From NCBI GenBank assembly GCA_964649515.1, contig CAZYPV010000006.1, forward strand, positions 1 through 64,000: DNA of 64,000 nt. The letters run 5' to 3'. The DNA is from CALKGK01 sp964649515 (lineage in GTDB: Bacteria > Bacteroidota > Bacteroidia > Flavobacteriales_D > Sanyastnellaceae). The notes under the pieces were generated by a model, which had not been told where the DNA came from, searched no databases, and saw only the letters and a program-made list of their open reading frames with translations. Shown here piece after piece: positions 35,376-43,652 of this stretch. The number at the start of each line of letters is the position of its first letter. Within the stretch, counting starts at the first letter, position 1. The position numbers and the translations under genes were made by a program.

Positions 35376-35404
35376 CAAAGCTAAGAACCTCGCTTAATTG
35401 AGGT
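35376..35404 (-). promoter_or_regulatory. Promoter element and inverted repeat upstream of the LTD gene
   Basis: TAGCTTTG on the minus strand (35376-35383) matches TAnnTTTG. Directly upstream, ACCTC (35387-35391) and GAGGT (35400-35404) form an inverted repeat around GCTTAATT, placed in the spacer where a regulator would block polymerase. No clear -33 TTTG is present. Confidence 0.45.
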
Positions 35405-35462
35405 GTGATTGAAGGAGGAAATTTAACCATTCGCTAACAGTAAAGGGAGTATTCCTAAGGGA

Positions 35463-35495
35463 TTGCAGACGTGTGAAATGTGTTTTGTATCTTAG
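35463..35495 (+). promoter_or_regulatory. Candidate promoter of the type B cargo gene
   Basis: TTG (35463-35465) and TATCTTAG (35488-35495) are 22 bases apart and resemble the Bacteroidota -33 and -7 elements with one mismatch in the -7 box. It lies 93 bases before the start codon. Confidence 0.35.
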
Positions 35496-35587
35496 CCACA
35501 ACTGAAATCCTATTGACGAAAGCAAGGTGCGCCTTGTAAAATGAGATGCCTTAATTAAAGAGATTACTTAAATAACCGAACTGAATT

Positions 35588-38500
35588 TTGAAGAGGATTA
35601 CAGCCGCAATATGTTTTCTGATCTTGTTCTTGTTTGCCTTGGAATCACAAGCAAACCACGTACTTGGAGGAAACATTTCATATGATTGCTTAGGGGGGAA
35701 TAATTACGGAGTAACCATGACGATGTACAAAGATTGTTTTGGTGCTACATCGGCTCCCCCAAGTGAGACCCTTTTCTTCTTGCCCAGCAATTGCACAGGG
35801 GTGCTTCCATTTTCTGTGTCTGCTGACTTGATTTCAACAACAGAAATTTCAGATTTATGTCCGACAGAGCTGGCCAACAGCAGTTGTGTGGGTGGTTTAA
35901 ATCCGGGAGCTCAAGCCCTAGAATATTACATTGAGGTGAATCTCGACCCGGCATGCGATTGGACTGCACGTTGGTCTGATGGGGATTGGAATTACTTCAT
36001 CAACATGGATTTCTCCAATTTGCCAACGGCCTATTTTGAAACCACCATAGCTCCTAACCCTGGATGTGTGCCAGGTATTGGATTTGACGGCATCAGTGTG
36101 GATCCATTAACACAGGTGCCTTACGTTTGCGCAGGAGACCCCGTTTCTCATACCATTTCGGTAAGCAATCCTAACGGATACTTTTTGGTGTATGACTTTG
36201 CTTGTCCGCTCATTGCTGCCGGAGTTGATGCTCCCACATTCTCTCCTTGTGATGAACCTGTTCCCGGCGCAGCAATTGATCAAGGCACAGGAACAATCAC
36301 TTTCACCGCTCCCAATGTTTTAGGTAATTATATATTCGGTATTCAGATTGAAGTGTTGGATATCAATGGTGATTTTATAGGTGTCATCTATGAAAACATG
36401 GCTTTCACCGTGCGTTTATGTGATACTACACCTTCCGTGTTCGATACCCCCGAAATACAAAGCACTGGCGGCGGAACGGTAGCAATTGATGCCACAAGCG
36501 CAGAGGTGTGCGTGGGCGATAGTTTGATCTTCACAGTGCAAGCGAGCAGTACAAATCAATTCCGAAACATTGTACTTTCTTCTGACTTCTCAACGGTGTT
36601 TCCCGGAGGTGTTTTTGAACAAGATGGGGATAATCCAGCGATTGGTGAGTTCCGCGTTTTGACGGACGAAAGCATGCTCGGCACAAATACCGTTAATGTT
36701 GAACTGGAAGATGACAACTGCCCAACACCTACGGTCGAAAATATTTTTCTCGATCTCACCGTCAACCCGAGCTTGAGTGTAAACCTTACCGACACCCTGG
36801 TTTGTTTGGGAGAGTCGGTAACCTTGGAGGCATTTGGAGATACCCAATATCAGTGGGAAGTGATCGGTGGAACGGCTACCGGACTTTCAGGCAATGGAGG
36901 TGTTCAAACCATTACCGCCACCGAGGATTGCCTGATTGAAGTCACAGCACTCAACGCCCCCAATGCTTGCAACCAAAGCGAGATCATTTCCATTGGGGTT
37001 GCACTTTCTTCGTTCACCACGATTGTGACGGATGAATCCTGCGCTGGGAACGATGGCGCCATCACCCTCGACGTGGTGGGAGGCAGCGGGAATTTTGGTT
37101 ACAATTGGCCCGGAATCCCCACCAATGATCAAAACCCAACAGCGCTCGTTGGAGGAACTTATGATCTTACTGTTACCGACCTTGACCTACTTGCTTGTTC
37201 AAGAGACACCAGCATTGTTGTTGGATCAACTCCTCCTCCAACAGGATCCATTTCGGGAGATGTTGTGATTTGTGAAGGAGAATCGGCAGACATCACCTTT
37301 GCACTCACAGGAACAGGACCCTTCACCATTGCCCTCCGAAATGAAGAAACCGGCGCGCTTGAAGCAGTTCCTCTTTTGAATGATGGCGATACCTTTTCTG
37401 TTTCACCACTTGTCAATACCACTTATACCTTGGAGTCGGTAACTGACGCCAATGTGCCTGCTTGCACCTATACCATTGAAAGTGAAGTAAGCATTACCGT
37501 TCGTCCTCCTGTGACCGCAAGCTTTCTGAATGCAAGCAACATCTGCGCGGGAGATAACCTCGATTTGGAATTGGACATCAACCAAGCCGGAACCTTCGAT
37601 ATAACATACAATGATGGTGTCAACCCCGATGTTACCGCCGCGTTTTCTGACGGCGACCTTCTCAATGTAGCGCCTGGTGTAAGTACGACTTACACCATCA
37701 GTTCTGTGGCCTATCAGGACGCTCCGAATTGTGCCAACACCATACCCAACGCAGTAACCGTGAATGTGGATCCACTTCCAACAGCAGACCTCACGGCTTT
37801 GGATGGAAGTTCAAACGTGATCATCTGTGAAGACGATGTTGTGGTGCTGCACCTTTCTTTGACCGGAACAGGACCCTGGGAAATTGATCACAACTTTCCT
37901 GGTCAGACCAGCCCTTTGGCAGTGGCCTTTAATGAATTTGATTGGAGCTTAGGCCAAGTGAATGCTACCACTGCTGTTGAGATTAGTGGAGTGACCGACT
38001 TGGGAACGAATTGTTCAAGTGCGGCATTTAGCGATATTGTCGACATTCAAGTGAACCCATTACCGGATTTTGGTCAAATTGCCGGGCCAAGCGAGGTCTG
38101 TGAAGGGAGTCTTCCCGAAGTTGTTTTTAACGGAGATCCTGGCAACCCCATTGCAGTAGAAATTGCTTGGAGCACCACGGCTGAAGTTCTTTCCGGAACC
38201 GAAATCTTGAGCGATGGAGATACCTTCTCACCGGCCATCACCACCAGTGGGGATCTTTGTTTGGAAACCGTGAGCATCGACTACGCACCAAATCCTTCAT
38301 GTACCAGTACCATTAACCAATGCATTTCCATCCAAGTGAATCAGGCACCAGAGGCTACTGTGGTGGATACCATTTGTACTAGTCTGGGCGATGCATATCA
38401 GCTCGTATTTACGATCGAAAATGGAGATGCCACGAGCTATGTAGTTGATCTCCCAGGAAGCATTACCGACAACGCTGGAACATGGGAATATGTGAGTGAT

Positions 38501-41500
38501 GCCAATGACCCTGCTGTGAGCACTACTTGGGTTTTGAACGATGCCAACAATTGTGACCCGCAGAGCATCACCATTGACCCTTTTGTATGTCCTATCCTCA
38601 CTTTTGCCGGAACCATGGACACCGACGAGCTCCAATTGTGTGAAGACGATGTTCTGGAGCCCACCTTCAATAACGACGCTGTGCTGGACGACGATGATGT
38701 GCAGAATTTTGTGATTCACAGCAGTCCAAACACTACACTTGGGATCGTTTATTATGTGAGCGATACTCCAACATGGGATCTTGCCAATGATTTGGATTTC
38801 GTTGGGACCTTGAATTACGGCCAGACCTACTATGTGTCTTCAGTGGTTGGAGATAACGATGGGGCAGGAAACGTTGATTTCTTTGGAGGAGGCGTTTCGG
38901 TGTCCGAAGGAACGCCATTTACGGTATTCGAAAATCCGAGCGTTACGGTTTCTGGTGGAGGTAGCATTTGCCAAGGTGAAACGGTGGATGTCATTTTTGA
39001 TTTGGATGGAACACCACCATTCAGCCTCTTGTATCAAATTGATGGCTCACCAGGAACAGGATTCCCTTTAAATGCAATCAACAACCAATTTGTACTCAAC
39101 ACGGGAACTGCCGGAAACTACACCCCATTCGGAATTACTTCTGGAGTTTGCTCAGGGACTTTGAATGGTAGTGCGCTTGTTGAAGTGAATGACCTGCCAA
39201 CTGCAACATTGAGTGGAGCTGGAGCTTACTGCGCTGGAGAGTCCATCGATCTTGACTTGAACCTCACCGGTGCTGCTGATTGGAACGTGATCATTTCTTA
39301 CGATGATGGCTCAGGAAATTTAGTAGATGAAGTGGTCAATATTCCAGCTTCCCCCGGAATTTTCACCGCCAATGCACCGGGAGATTATTTCATCAACGAG
39401 GTGAGCGACGCCAACGGCTGTTCCAACGATACCGACGGCGCTTTGGTGGCGGTAAGCGAAAACCCGCTTCCAAGTGCTTCATGGAATTTCACCGATTCAA
39501 CGATTTGCGCCGGAGCAACGGTGGTGCTCGAAGCCACTTTAACAGGAACCGCTCCTTTCACCGTGGATTATCTCCTCGATGGTGCGCCATTTTCTGAGGC
39601 GAGCCCAAGCGATGTGTGGACTTTCACAAGTAATCAAGCCGTAGTGCTTGAAATTGTCGCGTTGACGGATGGTAATTCGTGTACTGCAGTATTGAGTGAA
39701 ACGTCAACGGTGCTCGAAACTCCACTGCCCACTGCTGATGCTGGTGCTGACTTCGAAATCTGTTCAGGGGAAACCGCCGTCATTGGAACGGCAGCCATCG
39801 CAGGATATGGATATACATGGTCTCCCAACGATGATCTTGACGATGCAAATCTGGCACAACCCAACTATACCCCAATAAATTTAACTGGGGCAGATCTTAT
39901 TCAAACCTTGAGCGTTGAGGTTCAGGAAGGATTCTGCTCTGCAAGTGATGAGGTAGAGGTCACCATTCACCCACAACCGAATGCCGATGCCGGACCAGAT
40001 CAATTGATTTGTTATGGAGAAACGACCACACTTCAAGCAAGCGGTGGGGTGAGTTACGCATGGTTGCCAAATCCGTGGATCACACCGGGAGATGAAACCT
40101 TACAAAACCCAAGCATTACACCTTTAAACGATGCTGAATTTGTCTTGACGGTGACCGACGCCTTTGCTTGTCAGGCCAACGATACGATCATGGTTTTTGT
40201 TCCTGAAGAGCTAACCGTGGTTGAAACGGCAACAGATGAAGTGTGCTTCGGTGTTTGCGATGGAGAAATTTCACTCACGCCTTCTGGCGGATGGGGAACA
40301 GTCACTGTCGATTGGAATGAGGCAGTAAATGATGAATTGAACATCACCAGTTTGTGCGGGGGCGATTACAATTATACCCTCATCGATAGCCTCAATTGCA
40401 CGCTAAGCGGTGTAATTACCATCAACGAGCTTCCCGACTATTTTATTGATGAGGTGAACATCACTCCACCAACTTGTTTTGGTGAAGAAACGGGAGTAAT
40501 AGAAGTGATTGCCGGCACTGCTGTGGAATACAACCTTGTTGATCCCGCAGCAACCAACGCATCGGGTGTTTTTGCCGGACTAGGTGCCGGTTCCTATGAT
40601 TTGACGGTGATCGATGCCAATGGGTGTGTAGCCGATACGAGCGTGACCTTCTCTGAGCTGAGTGCGGCCATGTCGATCTCGGTGCCAAACGATGAGCTCA
40701 TCATTTGTATAGATCAAGATGCTGCCTTTTCTGCCAATGCACAGGGTGGAGATGGAAATCTAACGTACTACTGGAACAACGGTCTTCCCCCCGGAGGTTT
40801 TGAGTCCAATGACAATCCTTTTGTGACACAACTTCAAAACGAAGAAACCTATTACGTTTATGCACTCGACGGTTTTTCTTGCAGCACAGATACCTTGAGC
40901 ATTGACGCTGTCTTCTTGTCGCCCATTACGGTGGACGCTGGACCAAATCCTGTTGTGGAAATTTGCCAAGGGGAATGTGTTGATTTAACGTCGCTTGCAA
41001 CTGGAGGAAACGGAGTGCTGAGCTCACTTTGGGTTGCTGAGGATGGAAGTCCGGCAGATACCATTGCCTTTACCCCAAACACAACAGTTTGCCCTGATCT
41101 CACAACGGAATACACTGTTTTGGTGAATGATGGGTGCAGCGCACAAGCGAGTGCGAGCGTGCTGGTTACGGTGTATCTCACTCCTGAGGTCTCTTTCGTG
41201 TCAGACATTTATTCGGGATGTTACCCAGTAACGGTGACCCTCTCCAATACTACCGATCCAAACTTAACGGAGAATTGTGTTTGGGATTTTCAAGATGGAA
41301 ACCTCCAGCCCATTTGTGGTGATATCGAATACACTTTTGCAGACCCAGGAACCTACACTCCTTCCTTAACTGTAACGTCAGCAAATGGCTGTACCTCAAG
41401 TGCAGAAATCGACCTGCCAATTGAGGTTTACGATTATCCTGTGGCCGATTTCACGTGGACCCCTGACCCTGTAACTACCCTCGAAAATGAGGTGCAACTT

Positions 41501-41974
41501 CTGAATACGAGTCAAGGTGCTACCTTGTTTGAGTGGACCATCGGAAGCGGGCAGGTGAGCATTGACGATAATCCTTCATTTGTCTTGAACCCCGATGATT
41601 TTGCAAGTGAAGAGGTGTGCTTGTATGCAGAGAGTCCGTTTGGCTGTAGCAATGAAATTTGCCAAGTGATTTCCCTACAATCACAGCTTTTGGTGTACGT
41701 CCCGAATGCCTTTACGCCAGATGGAGACGGGGTGAATGAGGTGTTCATACCGGTGATATCAGGCGTTTTCCCCGACCAATACCTCTTCCGAATTTGGGAT
41801 CGATGGGGGAATGTGGTTTTTCAAACCGAAGACATGAATGAAGCATGGACTGGAAATGTTGAACGCGGCGAGTATTACGCTCAAAATGAGGTTTACCATT
41901 GGGAAATTCAGGTGATATCCATCGAAACAGGCGAGGAGATTACTCAGGTGGGGTCAGTTACGGTACTCAGATAA
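35588..41974 (+). CDS. Giant repeat protein with type B (gliding-type) sorting domain
   Basis: The 2128-residue surface protein starts at TTG 35588, giving a signal peptide KRITAAICFLILFLFALESQA. The N-terminal domain (NHVLGGNISYDCLGGNNYGV, about 22-280) is the form widespread in Bacteroidota gliding-domain proteins. A SprB-like repeat (about 475-545) is followed by roughly eight tandem units of about 90-100 residues (about 550-1520), each starting with ICxGE or CAGxx and carrying TGTGPFTI and DGDTFS-like motifs. More SprB-like and PKD domains (about 1540-2010) and a terminal VPNAFTPDGDGVNE, FRIWDRWGNVVFQT gliding-motility C-terminal domain complete it. An adhesin role is inferred. Confidence 0.9.
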   Translation: MKRITAAICFLILFLFALESQANHVLGGNISYDCLGGNNYGVTMTMYKDCFGATSAPPSETLFFLPSNCTGVLPFSVSADLISTTEISDLCPTELANSSCVGGLNPGAQALEYYIEVNLDPACDWTARWSDGDWNYFINMDFSNLPTAYFETTIAPNPGCVPGIGFDGISVDPLTQVPYVCAGDPVSHTISVSNPNGYFLVYDFACPLIAAGVDAPTFSPCDEPVPGAAIDQGTGTITFTAPNVLGNYIFGIQIEVLDINGDFIGVIYENMAFTVRLCDTTPSVFDTPEIQSTGGGTVAIDATSAEVCVGDSLIFTVQASSTNQFRNIVLSSDFSTVFPGGVFEQDGDNPAIGEFRVLTDESMLGTNTVNVELEDDNCPTPTVENIFLDLTVNPSLSVNLTDTLVCLGESVTLEAFGDTQYQWEVIGGTATGLSGNGGVQTITATEDCLIEVTALNAPNACNQSEIISIGVALSSFTTIVTDESCAGNDGAITLDVVGGSGNFGYNWPGIPTNDQNPTALVGGTYDLTVTDLDLLACSRDTSIVVGSTPPPTGSISGDVVICEGESADITFALTGTGPFTIALRNEETGALEAVPLLNDGDTFSVSPLVNTTYTLESVTDANVPACTYTIESEVSITVRPPVTASFLNASNICAGDNLDLELDINQAGTFDITYNDGVNPDVTAAFSDGDLLNVAPGVSTTYTISSVAYQDAPNCANTIPNAVTVNVDPLPTADLTALDGSSNVIICEDDVVVLHLSLTGTGPWEIDHNFPGQTSPLAVAFNEFDWSLGQVNATTAVEISGVTDLGTNCSSAAFSDIVDIQVNPLPDFGQIAGPSEVCEGSLPEVVFNGDPGNPIAVEIAWSTTAEVLSGTEILSDGDTFSPAITTSGDLCLETVSIDYAPNPSCTSTINQCISIQVNQAPEATVVDTICTSLGDAYQLVFTIENGDATSYVVDLPGSITDNAGTWEYVSDANDPAVSTTWVLNDANNCDPQSITIDPFVCPILTFAGTMDTDELQLCEDDVLEPTFNNDAVLDDDDVQNFVIHSSPNTTLGIVYYVSDTPTWDLANDLDFVGTLNYGQTYYVSSVVGDNDGAGNVDFFGGGVSVSEGTPFTVFENPSVTVSGGGSICQGETVDVIFDLDGTPPFSLLYQIDGSPGTGFPLNAINNQFVLNTGTAGNYTPFGITSGVCSGTLNGSALVEVNDLPTATLSGAGAYCAGESIDLDLNLTGAADWNVIISYDDGSGNLVDEVVNIPASPGIFTANAPGDYFINEVSDANGCSNDTDGALVAVSENPLPSASWNFTDSTICAGATVVLEATLTGTAPFTVDYLLDGAPFSEASPSDVWTFTSNQAVVLEIVALTDGNSCTAVLSETSTVLETPLPTADAGADFEICSGETAVIGTAAIAGYGYTWSPNDDLDDANLAQPNYTPINLTGADLIQTLSVEVQEGFCSASDEVEVTIHPQPNADAGPDQLICYGETTTLQASGGVSYAWLPNPWITPGDETLQNPSITPLNDAEFVLTVTDAFACQANDTIMVFVPEELTVVETATDEVCFGVCDGEISLTPSGGWGTVTVDWNEAVNDELNITSLCGGDYNYTLIDSLNCTLSGVITINELPDYFIDEVNITPPTCFGEETGVIEVIAGTAVEYNLVDPAATNASGVFAGLGAGSYDLTVIDANGCVADTSVTFSELSAAMSISVPNDELIICIDQDAAFSANAQGGDGNLTYYWNNGLPPGGFESNDNPFVTQLQNEETYYVYALDGFSCSTDTLSIDAVFLSPITVDAGPNPVVEICQGECVDLTSLATGGNGVLSSLWVAEDGSPADTIAFTPNTTVCPDLTTEYTVLVNDGCSAQASASVLVTVYLTPEVSFVSDIYSGCYPVTVTLSNTTDPNLTENCVWDFQDGNLQPICGDIEYTFADPGTYTPSLTVTSANGCTSSAEIDLPIEVYDYPVADFTWTPDPVTTLENEVQLLNTSQGATLFEWTIGSGQVSIDDNPSFVLNPDDFASEEVCLYAESPFGCSNEICQVISLQSQLLVYVPNAFTPDGDGVNEVFIPVISGVFPDQYLFRIWDRWGNVVFQTEDMNEAWTGNVERGEYYAQNEVYHWEIQVISIETGEEITQVGSVTVLR

Positions 41975-42028
41975 GATGCTATTTGACCAATTTTAAGTCA
42001 AGGAGAATTGGCTAATTCAAACAAATTG

Positions 42029-42065
42029 CGGGAATGTCGATCTACTCGATGTTCCCGTTTCTTTT
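42029..42065 (+). terminator. Terminator after the type B cargo gene
   Basis: GGGAATGTCGA (42030-42040) and TCGATGTTCCC (42046-42056) form an 11-base-pair RNA stem with two G-U pairs, followed by a T-rich stretch on the plus strand. Confidence 0.75.
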
Positions 42066-43436
42066 TCACCCCCTTACCAAACAATAGCGTCCTTGGTGCA
42101 AGCTGCCATCAACAAAAACCTTAATGTAGTAGATACCTTCCGCTTCTTCGCGAAGATCAATATCAATGTGCTTGCTCTGTAGAATGGGTCCGCCAGATGA
42201 ACGAACTACTCGTCCGCGAGCATCAATCACCTCAAAACGGGCCTCTTGAAAATCAAATTCAGCCAAGCTCACCACTACATTACCGTTTCCAGGATTCCCA
42301 GCAATGTTGATTTGGGCCGCTCGAGGATAAAAGTAGTCTTCTTCAAGTTGAAAAACATACAAGCCCGTTTGTCGGTCTGAAATCAGGATCTTGCCCGATG
42401 GAAGCAAGGCATGAATGCCCCAAGCACCTCTACCAGAAACATGCTCTTCCCGAAAGGTGTCATACCAAGCCACCCGCTGAACATCTGAAGGATCGCTGAT
42501 GTCGTAAATTTCAAGACCATCAAAGTAATGCGAAACGTAGGCCAAATGGCCTTTGATCATGACGTTGTGCACCATGGTTTGAGGATCGCTGTAGCTCCAA
42601 AATAGGTCTGTAATTTGAATGTCCGAAAAATCTGAAACATCACACATCTTCATCCTCATGCCCGGGGTTTCATCGGTGAAGATATAATGATTGCCGTCTT
42701 CACTCAACCACCCGGAATGGTTGTAGCCCTTCTCAGGATAGTCTTCCAAAGAACCCAGCGCTTGAGGGTTCATGGGGTCGCTAAAGTCAAAAATATAAAA
42801 GCCTTGCTGTGCAGCATGAAGGTAAGCAGTATCGTTTTGAACGTAGCAATCGTGCACGTAGTTCAGCACATCAAAATGAGCGAGTAGGGTGGGTTGAGCA
42901 GGGTTGGTTCCAACATCCATAACGCTCATTGCGTGTCCGGAAGAACCACTCACATACAGCTTGCCCGTAGCTTGATCGCAGTACAAGTTATGCGCTGTGG
43001 TGAAGTAATGGTTTTCATTTTCCACCAACTCAACGCTGTGAGGCAAATTGCGGCAATCGATGACTTGAAGCCAACTCGGTTCTTGGTCACAAACACTGTA
43101 AAGGAACCCTTCATGAAAGTCGAAATCGCGATGAACAATCCAGTTTCCACTCGCTCCCCCTTGAATGTAGCCCACTTCCTCATTGGCATTGTTTGCTTTC
43201 AAATGAATGATGTGGGTGCCAATGGTGCTGCCAATAACGGCATATTCCTCGCCCATCCATTCAAAGGCCCAAACATCATTGTACTTTGCCATACTTCCAT
43301 TCAGCACTGGGGTTTCACTATCCCAAACAGACAGTAGACGCACGCCTTTAGAAAACTGAGCAGTGCTCACTTGGGCGGTGCAAAGCAAGCTTGAAGTTGC
43401 AAGGAAGATGAAGTACAATCCATAAGGGAATTTCAT
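42066..43436 (-). CDS. Choice-of-anchor-B/LVIVD-repeat protein, T9SS cargo
   Basis: The 456-residue secreted protein starts at ATG 43436 (KFPYGLYFIFLATSSLLCTAQ); a TATCTTGT just upstream of that codon disfavours the longer start at 43463. The body is a propeller of LVIVD-like repeats with YAVIGSTIGTHIIHLK, YSVCDQEPSWLQVIDC, YVHDCYVQNDTAYLHAA and YVSHYFDGLEIYDISDPSD, matching the choice-of-anchor-B family. The C-terminal 75 residues are a type A sorting domain (VIDARGRVVRSSGG, GIYYIKVFVDGS). Function is unknown; it lies back to back with the M43 protease gene. Confidence 0.88.
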   Translation of the reverse strand: MKFPYGLYFIFLATSSLLCTAQVSTAQFSKGVRLLSVWDSETPVLNGSMAKYNDVWAFEWMGEEYAVIGSTIGTHIIHLKANNANEEVGYIQGGASGNWIVHRDFDFHEGFLYSVCDQEPSWLQVIDCRNLPHSVELVENENHYFTTAHNLYCDQATGKLYVSGSSGHAMSVMDVGTNPAQPTLLAHFDVLNYVHDCYVQNDTAYLHAAQQGFYIFDFSDPMNPQALGSLEDYPEKGYNHSGWLSEDGNHYIFTDETPGMRMKMCDVSDFSDIQITDLFWSYSDPQTMVHNVMIKGHLAYVSHYFDGLEIYDISDPSDVQRVAWYDTFREEHVSGRGAWGIHALLPSGKILISDRQTGLYVFQLEEDYFYPRAAQINIAGNPGNGNVVVSLAEFDFQEARFEVIDARGRVVRSSGGPILQSKHIDIDLREEAEGIYYIKVFVDGSLHQGRYCLVRG

Positions 43437-43652
43437 GTGGACAAGATAAGAAGGACATTTCATTCGTGTTTCATCTTAAACATCAATCCACCCGCATTGT
43501 TTCAATTCTAAGCCCTTCAAAAATGAGCTCTGAGGCGCAAGAATGGTGCAGTGAAAAGGGTGAACGTGAAGTCCATAGCTTCCCACGATTTAGGGTAGTT
43601 TGAGATGAAATTGTAACAATTGTGAGCTATTTTCACGGCTCGAAGAACCTGA

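Noticed and set aside
35588..41974. Possible CRISPR or tandem DNA repeats in the giant gene
   Set aside because: The repetition is at protein level with diverged DNA and no regular spacers.
43609..43636. Resemblance to the lac operator (AATTGTGAGC-type sequence)
   Set aside because: Accidental similarity; no LacI-type regulator or sugar genes nearby. Kept only as an unassigned palindrome.
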